Shown here: positions 45,746 to 57,865 of the stretch, piece by piece
Layout of the letters: every line of letters begins with the position of its first letter
How positions within the stretch are numbered: the stretch's first letter is position 1
NCBI GenBank assembly: GCA_949752795.1
Contig: OX457064.1
Location: 105,129,454-105,193,453, forward strand
From: Hyperoodon ampullatus
Lineage: Eukaryota > Chordata > Mammalia > Artiodactyla > Ziphiidae
Direction: 5' to 3'
DNA length: 64,000 bases
The notes under the pieces: model-generated
Databases searched by the model: none
Told to the model about the DNA's origin: nothing
Seen by the model: only the letters and a program-made list of their open reading frames with translations
Made by a program: the position numbers and the translations under genes

Positions 45746-46394
45746 TAGGACCTGTGAAAGAAGGGGGAAAGAGATACTTCACTGTAGTAACAGTCTCAAG
45801 TCCAAGCAGAAATATTAAAAAAGGAGGAAAGCAAAATGATTTATTTCTCCCTGTGAGGAGGGTTATGAAAATCCCAGCATCCCAGCTCACCCTGCTCTGT
45901 CTGGATGCACCACAGAGGTAGGGACCAGCCTCAAGGGCAAAAGACAAGCATAAGCCTTCTAGCCTCTGAAGTCTGGTTGCCGTCAATTTGTAACACAGCA
46001 ATTTCGCTGGAGAAAGACTGTGCCCAGGTTGAGTTAGCTCTGGTGAGGTCTAGGAAAAAGGGATACTCATCAGAGAAGCTGCTTAACTGCAGACAAAAGC
46101 TGTCTGTAACCGCAATATATCTTTCACCTTGATGAGATCCATTTTTTCTTAAGCATGTTTCATATGAAACGTAGAAAGCCATCCCATTTCCGGGTGCTGT
46201 CACTGCTAGTGTTGTCTGAAAAATTGATACATAATTTTCTTATGATAAAGGCAGCTTATGTGTGTTTGTAGGTACAAGGTAAAGAGACAGGGAAATCAGG
46301 ATGTCAATAGAATCAGAGGGTAAAATAAAAGGGAATTATCATACACATCAAGATGGACAGGCATGGAGCACATGCATATATTTCTGATGATCTT
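45746..46394. other. Unassigned sequence
   Basis: Could hold more of the retroviral element, but no coding motif is visible. No other feature. Confidence 0.4.
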
Positions 46395-46560
46395 TTTGAA
46401 CAGCTTTATTGACCTAAAGGACATACAATCAACTGCACACATTTAAAGTGTGTAATTTGATAAGCGTTGGCATGTGTATACATCCAGAGACCAACCCCGC
46501 AATCCAGATGTGTAATGAACACACCGTCACCCCTAAGCATATCCCTGTGTTCCTCCTTCT
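46395..46560 (-). mobile_element. Old L1 fragment
   Basis: Reverse L1M 3' wording: gaacagctttattgacctaa, ggacatacaatcaactgcac, and a taaagtgtgtaatttgataa-like block. Confidence 0.65.
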
Positions 46561-48511
46561 TGTTCATTTAATGAATGAGTAAATGAAGTTAGCACATTTT
46601 TGTGTTATTCAGACTCATCTGAATTTCTTGGAATGCCTTTATTTCTCTGTTGAACGTTGGTTTTTAAGAAGATAATTACCTTTCAGCTGTGGAGTATTCC
46701 ACCCTGCCTGCTTTCAAGGAACACCTGGGCTTTATGGCCAAGCGCCAAGTCTGCCCCAAGGCCTTGGACTTAGATTAGTCTGAAAACGTTGCTTTCACCA
46801 CGCGTCCGCCCGTCAGAAAGCTGCAGGAGGCGGGGCTGTGTCAGGACACACGCCCACCTCCCAGCAAGCTTTGGAAGTCCTCTCATAGTGGGTCCCCTCC
46901 CCCATCCCTACTTAATCTACTCGTGGGCTACATCTCTTCATTGAAATGCAGCTTGCTCCCCAAATAATCCTGGAGATTCCCACCTCCGTGATTTTAGCCT
47001 GGAAATTCCCTGGGGTTCAAGTAAAATCTCCCTTTTCCTCTCTCACCTCCAAGTTTCTATCTTTGGGGCCCCGTTTGAGTCTCGTCCTCCATGAGGTCTC
47101 CCCTTCTGAACTTACAGCCTATGCTGCCGTTCAGTGTCTAACCAGAACCTGCTTTGTGTTGTCACCAAGCTTGGCGGTACACGTAGATTTCTGTATATTT
47201 CCGTAACCCCGGCAGAGTCTAACCTGGTGCATGGCGACACCTCTTCCTTGATGTTATGATGGTGGTGAACGTGGGTCTGAGGAAAGAGTGTATTGAGGGT
47301 CGTCAAGGGCAACACAGGTAAAGCTGTGACTGTGGAGAGTGAGGATTCATTGGAAGAAATAACAGAATCCACAGGGAATAACCAGACCATGGCTTCCTTT
47401 TGGACAAGAAGCTTTCAGACACCTTTGTGTGGTGCCTCTCCCCACCCAAGCCCCCAGCCCAGCCCAGCTCAGCCTTGAAAACCATAGATGGTGCAGTGGA
47501 AACAACTAGACAGAAGCCTTCTTCCTCACTGACGTTCCGGAGGAAGGCTTCCTCATCAGAGGACAGCCCTGGGCTGTGCTCTTCCGAGCAGGAGGTGGCC
47601 TGGATGGAAAAACATGAAGGATTTCCTGAAATCTGCCTCCTCTTGTCCACTCCTGGCCCTGTGATATCATGTCAAAAGGACAGGGGAGGTGGTACCCAGT
47701 GACCCAATTCAGCAGCTTTATCTGTGGACAATGAGGTCCTATAATGAAGCCCTTCTGACATACCACTACGTGCATGCCACGGGGCCCATTTGTTCTGGAT
47801 AAGAATCAATAATGTTCAGTTACTATAGATTATGTCACCAAGCAGTTAATTTAGCATGTCATTGCTTTGCAGTTCATATCCTGACCTAACTGAGCCTAGT
47901 GACATCCACCTAGAAGGCCACACCACCAGGATGCAAAAGGGCAGAGAAACTAATCTCTCCTCCTCCCAGACCTAGAATTTCATTCCGACAGGAGCAGCAC
48001 ACCCAGCCTGTGGCCTCACTCCCCAGCAGCAGAGGAGAGATGAATCCCTCTCTCTGATGACATCACTGGCACCCTGGGCAGGGAGCAAAGCCATCTGGGG
48101 ATTTACAGCTGAAATCAGCACTCACTACTGCGGGCTTGTAATGTGGACCAGACAGCTGTAGATGTTTGAGATTCATGAACATCGGGAGCACAGAGCCCTC
48201 GTGTCACGTGGGCTGTGCTTTGTGTCTGCGTGTTGCACTGCTGTCCTTCCTGAGCTCTTTCCTTTTCCTCACATGTAGACAGGGTTGTTTGTGACCTAAT
48301 GTCATCTTTTACCTGTTCTCTCTGACTCCTGCGGGGGCGTGGGAGAGTGGACAAATTGGTGCTTAGTGTAATTTTCACTTCTTATATTTTAAAATTACTC
48401 CACCAGCCTAAGCATTATACGACTTCGATTATATAACAAAGATAAGTCTACACCAAAAAGGTTACAGATCTTAAGAACATCACCTGTAGTTGTGCAGATG
48501 TCAGATGCATG
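46561..48511. other. Unassigned, with probable L2 at 47040-47250
   Basis: The part from 47040 (gtcctccatgaggtctcccc, ttacagcctatgctgccg, tctgtatatttccgtaaccc) reads like a diverged forward L2 LINE. Open frames at 47303-47775 on both strands overlap each other and show no known domain. Confidence 0.4.
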
Positions 48512-49012
48512 CATGTGTTAGGGTTCTCCCGAGGAACAGAACCAATAGGACGTATATAGGACATATATATGTATTTATTATAAGGAATTCGCTCACATGT
48601 TTATGGAGACTGACAAGTCCCAAAATTGGCAGGTGAGTTGGCAGGCTGGGGACCCAGGAGAGCTAATGGGGTAGCTCCAGTCTGAGTCCCAAGGCCTGAG
48701 AACCAGGAACACTGATGGTGTCACTTCTCATCCAAAGGTCAGAAAAGACCGATGTCCCAACCGAAAGCAGTCAGGCGGGAGGCGTTCCCTCTGAGCTGTG
48801 GGACAGTCAACCTTTTTGTTCTCTTCAGGCCTTCAACTGATTGGGTGAGGCCCACCCAGATCAGGAAGGGCAATCTGCTTTGCTCAGTGTACGGATTCCA
48901 ATGTTAATCTCATCCAGAAATGCCCTCACAGCCACACCCAGAATAACGTTTGACCAAACGTCTGGGCACCCCCTGGTCCAGTCAAGTTGACATGAAATTA
49001 GCCATCACAGTG
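48512..49012 (-). mobile_element. ERVL/MaLR-type LTR, solo
   Basis: On the plus strand it begins gttagggttctcccgaggaa and continues agaaccaataggacgtatat, ttattataaggaattcgctc, gcaggctggggacccaggag, ccttcaactgattgggtgag, aatgttaatctcatccagaa, and gtccagtcaagttgacatga, ending near tagccatcacag. This is a well-known mammalian LTR in reverse, about 500 bp and nearly complete. Confidence 0.7.
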
Positions 49013-49769
49013 CATCTGGACGTCAGAAGATTCCAAAGGCCTCTGTCCTTTCCTTTGTTGTGTGACGTGACCTTCAGCCTCTGAGCTCCAGAATGAGTCT
49101 TGGCATCAGAGGAGGGTGTGAGGAGGATGGAGTGAGCTGGTGAGACGTGGTGTTTATCCTGCCCTCCCACCCTTCTGACTCCCCAGCTGCCTTCCCTGGC
49201 TCTCCCTGACAGAGCCCCTGGTGAGCTCAACCGTGCTTTCTGTTGGTCATCATCCTGGTCCTCCCAGATCCTGTCACAACCTACTCACCTGGGCTGTTGG
49301 TTTGCAGGGAAGTTTTATAGGCTTTGCCCCCAGGTAGGGAGGCCTGCCTGGAGACACCAGCTGGGGTTCATCTGAAGTTGCTTGTTGCCTCCTGAGTCAT
49401 GACCTCATCCCCCTCCCCCTCCCATTCCCTGCCCCCCAAATTTTGACTCTTTAGTTGTTTCCAGTGTTCAGCTGCATTTAGAGAAGGCTTCTTGGTTATT
49501 TGTAAACTTTTCAGCCTACTATCCTTCGTTAATTAGGCAGGACTCTTTTTTTTTTTTTGATGAAACATTGATTTTGGACAAAGCTGATTGGTAGCTGAGT
49601 TAGAATTACACATTTCACTCATTTGTTTATTCCTTTATCGGTTATCTATGAAGAATTTGCATACGAGCCTAGCACTGTGTTAGTGATAGAGAAATGAATC
49701 ATGGGCCATCTCTGCCCTCGGCAGCTGTATTTGAGAAACAAACAGCTGTATCCGTCCTTATTGTAACAC
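49013..49769. other. Unassigned sequence
   Basis: A T run lies at about 49548-49558. LINE-like wording at 49620-49740 (ctcatttgtttattccttta, cctagcactgtgttagtgat) is weak. No gene is seen. Confidence 0.45.
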
Positions 49770-49977
49770 CTGGCACACCTCAGACCGCTAGGCGGCCTCC
49801 TCTAGTGCGGCTGCACAGAGCAATCCCCCAGGGCTGCTTTTCCAAATAGGAATTCCCTTATAGGTCGCATGCCAGGGTTCTGATTTAATCACTTTAGGGC
49901 ACGGCCCAGGCTGTGGGGTTATTAAAGGTCCCCAACTGGTTCTCATGTGCGGACAGGGATGAGAACCACTGGGGCAG
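49770..49977 (+). mobile_element. MER5A-type hAT transposon
   Basis: Contains ccccagggctgcttttccaa, gggttctgatttaatcactt, a cggcccaggctgtggggtta-like block, ttaaaggtccccaactggtt, and the terminal gatgagaaccactgg. Confidence 0.65.
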
Positions 49978-51024
49978 AGCTTGGAAGACACCTGGGTCTT
50001 TAAAAATCTCTTGAGACCCTGCGGAAAAGGTTTGGGAGGCTTTGATCATGCAAATTCTGAAAGTCAGGGCCCAAAACTACTGAGGCCATTCTGGAGCATT
50101 TTCATCTCAGGAAATGTTAAAACAGGTAGAACCTCGTGGTTTCTGTCTCCTGTAGAAACTCTTATGAGAAGCTCACTGTCTCCTGAATGAGGATGCAAGT
50201 ATCATTTTTTTTTTCCTCCTGAGTTTTCTTCGGAAGAATGGTGAGCGATTAAAAGAAAAACAAAACAGTGCCATTATTATTTTAGTACCTGGAAAACATC
50301 AGGTTGCAAAATGTTTATCACTTGGAACATTAGTCCCCCTTTGGCACAGGCTGTGAAGCTCTGTGTTAATTGAACAAATGCAGTCCAAGGTAGAAAACTT
50401 CCTAACCTCCTTTGGACAGTCCTGATACAAGACATTGGCAGCATCTGTTTAGAATTGGCTTAAAGTTTTGTGACCTTCCCTTCCCCCAACAGAGGATATC
50501 CCTTTGAGATTAGTGAAGGGTGCCCTGGATATGGCCCTGCAGTTCTAGCTGGGTCTTCTGATGTGTTCAAATTTCATAATCAGCAGTAAAAAGAAAAACT
50601 TGAGTCATAGTTGCAGGTGGTGGGGAGAGGATTTCCATTTTAAAAATGGATTTTTCCAACCACTCAAAATCTGTTGAATGCCGGTCTAGGCTCATGTCTA
50701 CCGAGAACATTCATTGCCATTAGGGCCTCATCTACGTTTAGATTCTGAAAACCCTTCCAGTGCTTTTCTGGGACACTTCTCTAGATTGGAAGGCACTGGG
50801 ACAGCAGGTCACAGTACAGAACTTTGAGGCTGGCTCCATGCAACAATTATAAATCATTCTTGTCCTCTCTGACTCTGTGTGAGATGTGGCTATCGATGGG
50901 TCTGTTGCTCTTGGTGACTCCAGGAATAGTAATTAGTAAATCCATGTGCCACAGTTCTATTGAAAGGGAAAAATTTAAACTCTGTGAGAGGACACACAAC
51001 TGAAAAGAGCTTTTAAAATGAGAA
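49978..51024. other. Unassigned sequence
   Basis: No gene or clear repeat. Confidence 0.45.
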
Positions 51025-51205
51025 AAATCTGAACTCACGTCCTAGGCCGTCACTTAACTTTGAGATCTTAATCTCATTACTTACACTTCCTGGATCTATT
51101 TTTTTCTTTAAATACTTGTAATAATACTTACATCACAGAGTTGCTGTCGAAATTATAAGTCAATCCGTATCAAACACTTGGTAAATATCAGGGTTTCAAA
51201 CAATT
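51025..51205 (+). mobile_element. MIR SINE relic
   Basis: Ordered MIR blocks: ctgaactcacgtcctaggcc, tcttaatctcattacttaca, ataatacttacatcacagag, a cgaaattataagtcaatcc-like part, and an acttggtaaatatca end. Confidence 0.65.
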
Positions 51206-51518
51206 GGTGCCTTATTCCCTCACTGTAGTTACTCGGATCTGAAATGGAAGTTAGGACTAGTTCTCTTGGACTGAGTTTGGAAGATTTAAATAAGTGAATG
51301 GTTTGACAGAGTTTGGGCTTTCTAAAGCGCTATATAGAATGTGCATGCGTTCCTCACATGTTCCTGGGGCGACTGAGGTGTCCTGGGCATGACAGGTGTT
51401 CCCATCCTTAGAGACTTTGCATTCAGCCGAGGACAGCATAGTCACGAGTGGATTGATTGAAATAGCACCAAAGGATTGATATGAGAGCTGCTGAGACAGT
51501 AGGTCTTAAGTGGTCTCC

Positions 51519-51535
51519 ACACACACACACACACC
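51519..51535. repeat. (CA)n microsatellite, short
   Basis: About eight CA units. Confidence 0.95.
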
Positions 51536-51549
51536 CTAGTAACTATGTG

Positions 51550-51675
51550 AGGTGTCACCGTGTTAACCAACCATAGTGTGGTAATCATCTCTCCATATAT
51601 ATGTATATCAAATCGTCACATTCACCTTGAACTTACACAATGTTGTATGTCAATTATATCTCAATAAAGGTAGAG
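51550..51675 (+). mobile_element. L1M 3' end
   Basis: Contains gtatatcaaatcgtcacatt, cttgaacttacacaatgttg, and the terminal caattatatctcaataaagg, an old L1 3' terminus. Confidence 0.7.
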
Positions 51676-52309
51676 AAAATCTTTTAATTAACGTGATGAT
51701 GTGGGGATGTAGAAGAAAACAACTGCACCCGACCCTTACTGGAACACTGATAATTACCTTGAACACGTTTGCCTGTTGCCACGCGTGTGTGTTTTAACCT
51801 TGTTGTGGTCAGTAAGAGCTCCCCTCCCCCATTTCCCACCACCCTACCCTTGAGCCTCACCCCAAACCTCCTCGCTGTCATTTCCCCACTCCTGACACCT
51901 TTCCTGCTGCTCCCTCCGGGAAGCTCTCACCCTCCGAGTTGGACACCGAGTTGCATCGTCATGTAGACTCTCTCACGTTGCCCCCATGCCACCTCCCTCT
52001 TTTCCCTGGAATCTTCCTCCATCATAGACTGCTCCCTCCCACAGAAGGTTTTGGTGTTTGGTTTTTGGGTTTTGTTTTTAACATTTCCCCCTTCTGTGCA
52101 GTGAGCTTCCTGAAAGCAGGTAACAGGTCTCATTTTATCTCTGGATCCCTGAACTTAGTTTAGAACCTATAGCAGGCTTCTGAACTGTTCACAAACATCA
52201 ACTAATACAGACACACAGACACACAAACCCCAATTTCTTTCTTCCTTGCTCTGGACACAGGGCAGGGTTTTGACTTTAACAATAGAGCATAAAGATTGGA
52301 AATAAAGAC
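51676..52309. other. Unassigned, L2-like end at 52095-52190
   Basis: The last part (gagcttcctgaaagcaggta, ttatctctggatccctgaac) resembles an L2 3' end. Nothing coding. Confidence 0.45.
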
Positions 52310-52500
52310 ATTAAAGTTCAAAAAACCTGGCTTTAGGTTCTGATTTTATCACTTACTAGCTGACAAACTTGACTAAATCACTTATGATATTTTTCCTTCC
52401 TCTTGAAAATAGGAATAATAATAGTAATAATATATTCACAATAGTTACCAAGAGCATCAACTGTGGGAATGAGATAAAGTTAGCTCATGCCTAGAATAGA
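52310..52500 (+). mobile_element. MIR SINE relic
   Basis: Blocks aaacctggctttaggttctg, atcacttactagctgacaaa, cttgaaaataggaataataa, then a degraded end with gaatgagataaagttagctc. Confidence 0.75.
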
Positions 52501-53780
52501 AAATTTGCAGTTAACATTCAGAGTATACATTTTGGCTGCTGTTTTGATATTGACGTTGTACGAATACAAGTAGACAGTGGAATGTGGCAATAATTATTGG
52601 GATAAAGTAGGCCCCAAGCCCCATCCCTGAAGGAACGCTGTCATCTACACACCACGGGCAGGACCACTGCCCAAAGTTGAGGCTGTTTTCAAGTGGCATG
52701 GTGTGGCCTGGCCATCAGATGTCCTTCTTTGGCTTCCTGACCCCTGGTCAGAAGTTCGCTGGTGCACATGGCCTGGGCTCTGCGTGGCCGTCACAAAAAC
52801 ATCCCCCCACCTCCACCCCGGGGGTTTGCAAAAACCACAGTAGGGACGAGGCATAACAAGGACAGAGGCAGCTGGGTGAGTCGTAGACAAAGACAAATCC
52901 AAGTACATCTGTGCACTGTGAGTACCGGAGCACAGAGGGGACCGGGGGAAAGAGCTAAGAGAACATGAGACAGTTGAAGATAGGCCCCCTGTCTCATGAT
53001 CTGTGACGCCTGTGTCATGGAGGCAGCACCTGCCCACAGCCAGGTGGACCAGCCTCTGCTCAAGCTGCTGCTCCACACCTGTGACCCTGCAGCCCCTCCA
53101 GGCGCAGTGTGGTCTTCCTGCCTTGCAAGAAAATAGAGGTCACCGTAGCCACCTGAGTGTGCTCTTATGAAAGTGACATGATATGGGAGGGGCCAATTAA
53201 ACAGAAGTGCTGAGTAAATGGTTGCTCTGAGTGTAAGTTAGCTCGTGTCGGAGGGGCTGTTAGTATGTCCAAGCGACATAGTCCTTTATGGAGGCTGTGT
53301 CCCCGCAAATGAGCTCTGGAACGATGTTCATTTCACTTAATGACCCTCGCTCTTCTCTAACGGTCGAGCTGTGGTCCCTCCTGTGTGCATTTACCTGTCT
53401 GATCACCCCGCAGGGCCCTGCCACCTGGACCTCCGGGAACAGCATGGAGAGGCTTGGGCGTCATTGCCATTCTGTTGCCCAGTCCTTGGAAACTGCTTTA
53501 AATGGGCCAAACGTGCATCACCCAGGAAATAAACTGCTTCAGCAGGGCAGGTGGCTCCTTGATGGGACATGCGCGGGAGGAAGTCCTGGGGGCTTTTGTC
53601 CTGTTTCTCACTCGAGATCCTGGCTTCTCTGTCCGGCCTGGGACAGCGTGGGGAGCCTTGGGCCCTGCCCAGAGTGACACCAAGAGGACTGATTCTTCAA
53701 TGACTTCCGGGTGCTTTAAATGAAGGAGAGTTAATTATCATCATTAGCCTTCCCCTTCCCCATAGGAACAGATGACAGAC
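52501..53780. other. Unassigned sequence
   Basis: Moderately GC-rich at 52640-53110 and 53280-53700, with overlapping open frames on both strands (up to 143 codons). No domain or splice support. Confidence 0.45.
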
Positions 53781-53796
53781 CCTGGTGAGTCTTTTT

Positions 53797-54000
53797 TTTT
53801 TTTTTTTTTGCGGTACGCGGGCCTCTGACTGCTGTGGCCTCTCCCGCTGCGGAGCACAGGCTCCGGACGCGCAGGCTCAATGGCCATGGCTCACGGGCCC
53901 AGCTGCTCCGCGGCATGTGGGATCTTCCCAGACCGGGGCACGAACCCGTGTCCCCTGCATTGGCAGGTGGACTCTCAACCACTGTGCCACCAGGGAAGCC
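53797..54000 (-). mobile_element. Short cetacean CHR SINE
   Basis: Reverse-strand full-length copy. Its T tail is at the left and caccagggaagcc at the right. The near-exact target duplication is cctggtgagtcttttt (53781-53796) and cctgatgagtcttttt (54001-54016). Confidence 0.93.
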
Positions 54001-54239
54001 CCTGATGAGTCTTTTTTGAAAAGACTGCTGCTCACACGTGCAAGCTCTGATCTCCCTGGACAAGCAGAAATCACATGGCTAAGGACACCTGTATGGCAGG
54101 TCATTATCAAGGTTAAGTGAGGAGAAGGGCATTTGTTTTCTCTGGCCTGACTGTCTTGGAGAGCTTGGTCTGGAAGGAGCCATAACCCAGACTTTACATC
54201 TGTGGTTTTACTTCTGTTACTAATTGGCTTAGTGACCTT

Positions 54240-54410
54240 GTGCACACATATGTGTGTGTGTGTGTGTGTGTAGGTGTGCATAGGTGTGTGTGTGCATGTT
54301 TGATATGTATATATTCATTCCCTGGAATTCTTTATATGTATATATACACACACATATATAAGGAATGAATGTATATAATGAATACACACACACACATATA
54401 TAAACATTAT
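54240..54410. repeat. (TG)n / (TA)n / (CA)n array with inverted symmetry
   Basis: Several TG runs (54250-54295) are followed by AT-rich sequence and CA runs (54345-54355, 54384-54396). Within it, gtatatattcattcc (54307-54321) and ggaatgaatgtatat (54362-54376) are near reverse complements. The array is therefore an imperfect palindrome with TG arms on one side and CA arms on the other. Confidence 0.85.
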
Positions 54411-54649
54411 TTAATCACAAACTGAATTCGGGTAACCCTCTCCTGTGCTGAACTGCACTTTCTCTGTCACAGCCATTAGACGATGGCTCAGGTCGTGTGC
54501 CTGCTCTAATATTTCTATTTTAATAAGCACACTCTTGCAGAGCCACCTTGAGACAACACGCTGTCCTTCCTTAAACATCACTGATTTTTCTTCTCCAAGT
54601 GTTTACCTTCCTTTATGAAGAACAACCTCAATACTCAATGGTTTCATCC

Positions 54650-55070
54650 TTTTATTTAATTAAGCTTTTTATTTTGAGGTAATCGTAGATTCGCAGGCAC
54701 GTATAGGAAGTAACACAGAAAGATCTCGAGCACTGTGCAGCCAGGTTCCCCCCGTGGTGCCATCCTGCAGGACCAGAGGACGACACCACAATCAGGATAT
54801 GGGTGCTGGTGCAGACAGAATACAGGGCATTCTATCCCCACAAGGGCCACTCATGGTGCCCTTTGATAGCCACTCCCACCCCCTCCCCCTCCCGCCTCCA
54901 CCCTCCTTAACCCTGGCATCCACTAATCTGTTCTCCAGCTTGGTAATTTTTTCATTTCCAGAATGTTATATAAACGGAATCACACAGTATGTAACCTTTG
55001 GGAGTGGCTTTTTCCACTCAGCATATTTCTCTGGAGATTATTTATATACACTCGTGTGGTTTCATCTTGA
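54650..55070 (-). mobile_element. Old L1M fragment
   Basis: Reverse L1M 3' region: tattttgaggtaatcgtaga, a ccatcctgcaggaccagagg-like block, ccactaatctgttctccagc, tttccagaatgttatataaa, cacagtatgtaacctttggg, tccactcagcatatttctct. Confidence 0.75.
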
Positions 55071-55935
55071 AAGAATCCCAAGTCTGAAATCCTAGAGTCA
55101 AGATCCAAGGACACGGGAGCTGTAGGACATCCCTCCCTGAGAGACGGAGGCTCAGAGGTCGTCTGTCGTGGAGAGTTAGTTACAGCTGAGTACAAACCTC
55201 TTTACTTTTGCCGTAACTGGAATTGTAAGAAGAGGTGTAAAGATGCCCTGTTACTGCTTCCCCACAGGGGTTCTTGGCCACCCCACCTTCCTGGTCACCA
55301 GCGAGGCCGTGGCCTCTGTTGCCCAGCTCGTAGACCTCGTACTGGCGTCCTCCAGGCCATCCTGGGTCTCCTCTCCTCTTGCTTGATGACTGCAATCAAA
55401 AGAAATGCATCTCCTCTAATGCTTTGTCGAGTTTGATATGTAAACATTTTGTTTGCAGGGAAAGTCCTTAAGCAGCAAAAGGCCGTGACATTTCACAAGA
55501 CGAAATAAAACATCTTCCTTGCCTTTTCTCTGGCTGAAGTCTTAGCCCTCCCCCAGCGGCCGTTCCACCTTGTCTTGCCCTTTTCTTTCCTCTGCAAGAA
55601 CATTCCACCCTACAAGGTTCGCACACCTCCGTTCCTTGACCATTTCACACCAGGGCCAGCCAGGACCTCTCACCACCCCCATCTCTCTCCGCTCCGCCCT
55701 CTGGGCACCTCCGTGCTCTGATAGAAATCCACAGCCTTCCTTTGGAGCCCCCAGCCTGGTAGCCACCCCTGCCCCTTGTCTGGTAGCACGAAACAGCACA
55801 GAGGTGAGCTCTGCAAGAGAAAGTGAGAGAGGGAGAGGCCTTAAGTACATATCCTTGAATGTATTCCTGTCCCAGATACTTTGCTAATTTCGGGGTCTTA
55901 ACAGCTTAAAAAGTTACCGTTATAAAATTAAATAA
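55071..55935. other. Unassigned sequence
   Basis: The GC-rich part at 55540-55820 has open frames on both strands (about 100 codons) with no recognised domain. Confidence 0.45.
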
Positions 55936-56270
55936 TTAGTTAATTAATTTTTAATTAGAGTACAGTTGATTAACAATGTTGTGCTAGTTTCAGGTGTACA
56001 GCAAGGTGATCCAGTTATATACATGTATAATATGTATAACTTCTCCCTTATAGGTTATTACATATTGAGCACAGTTCCCTGTGCTATACAGTAGGTCCTT
56101 GTTGGTTATCTGTTTTCTATATAGTCGTGTGTACATGTTAAGGTTAGATGAACTTATATACAAAACAGAAACAGACCCACAGACATAGAAAATAAACTTC
56201 TTGCCAAGGAGGAAGGGAGGCGTAATTTAGGAGCTTGGGGTTAATGTATAACAAAGTTACCTTTTAATGT
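55936..56270 (-). mobile_element. L1 insertion with inverted 5' part
   Basis: Bases 55936-56144 are reverse-strand L1 3' UTR (agtacagttgattaacaatg, ttccctgtgctatacagtag). From about 56147 the orientation flips to forward L1 sequence from further upstream in the element: gatgaacttatatacaaaac, gacccacagacatagaaaat. A poly(T) side at the left, reverse 3' end, then forward 5' part is the pattern left by twin priming in a minus-strand insertion. The right boundary is approximate. Confidence 0.75.
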
Positions 56271-56484
56271 ATATTTGAAACATTCCAGATGTGTTTAAAC
56301 TAATATGACTCAGTCAGTTGACCTCCTTCTTAGCTGTGCTCCTAGCACACTGCACAGCCCCACCAATGCATCCAAACAACAAGAGGGAGATCTTATTGAA
56401 CTAACCATTGTTTCAATTCATTCTTTTCTCATCCATGTATCCGAAACCATTGAAATGTCCTAGGAAAATGTATGTGATAAGGGT

Positions 56485-56630
56485 TTTATTTTAGAGTGAC
56501 GGAAATATTTTAGAAATAGAGGTGGTGGCTGCACAAGATGCTGACTGTACTAGATGCCACTGAACTGTTTACTTTAAAATGGTTAATGTAACATTATGTG
56601 AATTTCACTTGGGTAAATTACTCTTTTTAA
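56485..56630 (+). mobile_element. L1M 3' end fragment
   Basis: Contains agtgacggaaatattttaga, a gactgtactagatgccactg-like block, tgtttactttaaaatggtta, and gtgaatttcacttgggtaaa. These match an old L1 3' end. Confidence 0.6.
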
Positions 56631-57401
56631 TGGATATGATGTCACTTCAGAGGTGGAGTCCCCAGTCTTCTCTCAATAGACAGATACTCCTGTTATCTAC
56701 AGGGGTATAGATAGAACATTCTTGAACATATTCAAGCAAAAACTTGAGGGAAACATAGAGCGAAAAAGGGAAAAGGGGCCCAAAGTTGCTCTTCTTCTCA
56801 GTGTCAGCTCCTTAAAATGGCATCTAATTAAAGACTCAAAAGTGGGAGCTTTATATATTCAGATTGGAAGAATTTTATGGGGGAAATATCAAGATGAAAA
56901 TCTGAAATATGTTGTTGGCAAAGCAGCATTAACACACCCACATGGCACATATGTAACAGTTGCCAATGACTGTCTGATACTTCAAAATCCAGGGTTTAAT
57001 ACAAGCAACTCCAATTAATCATTCTAACTGTGAAAATCGAATCATATGCATTTCCTGACATCTTGAATTTGCAAGTGTAATGTCATTTGTTTCTATGTAG
57101 TAAAAGAGTTGCAGTGTTTCAAAGGAGGTACATTTTACTTTTAGATTTTCCATAGTATATTTATCAATTTGCATGATTTTGAAAACACAATATATAACAT
57201 TAACACCAAATATATACAAATGCTGTAATTATGACGATGCTGCTAAATCAGTTTCCATGCTCCCTTCTCCACAGCCTGTTCACAGTTAAATCCAGACACA
57301 TCAGGATAAAAAGGCATCTCCAAAGAGTAGAACCCCAAAAATCTGGATCACAGTGATTTGTACTTTGCTGTACAAATGACTGTGGAGTAAGATGATTTCC
57401 A
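56631..57401. other. Unassigned AT-rich sequence
   Basis: A 98-codon open frame (56722-57018) reads somewhat protein-like, with a basic start and mixed hydrophobic stretches, but matches nothing I know. No other feature. Confidence 0.4.
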
Positions 57402-57865
57402 ACTACTGTTGACGAAAAATTAATCGATCAATCTAAGAAAGAAAGTTTTATTCGAGCCAGATTTGAGGGTTACAACCCGGGAAGAGCATCTCAGAAAGCT
57501 CGGAGGACTGTTCCACCTGTCATAAGTCAAGGCACAGTTATAGAAGTTTTTGGAGACAGAGGGCTGTACATCAAATGACGTGTTATTGACAGTTTACATA
57601 ATCCACATCTAAGCACCATCCTGGTGGGTCATGTGACCCCTTAGAAGATCAAGGAGGAAAGTTATCTTTTAAGGAGTTCTCTTGTTGATGCTGGGAGAAT
57701 GTTGCTCTTTTTCACTGAGCAGGTATTTCTGCCGATGGGGGAGGTTTGGTCCATGCATAATGCAGGTACACAGGGCACAGTGGGGAGAGAGGAGGCCAAA
57801 GAGCAAAGAAGATTTTTTGTTTACATTTTTCTTATCTTGCCATAAAATGAATTGTATTTCATAGA
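57402..57865 (-). mobile_element. Endogenous retroviral LTR, solo
   Basis: On the minus strand the 3' part reads gagctttctgagatgctctt, then aataaaactttctttcttag (polyadenylation signal and U5), ending near cgtcaac at 57402. The upstream 350 bp would be U3. There is no adjacent coding sequence. Its layout parallels the LTR at 45.3 kb, but the sequences differ, so the family is different or distant. Confidence 0.6.

Noticed and set aside
52645..53076. 143-codon minus-strand open frame
   Set aside because: No recognised domain, and several other frames are open across the same GC-rich stretch.
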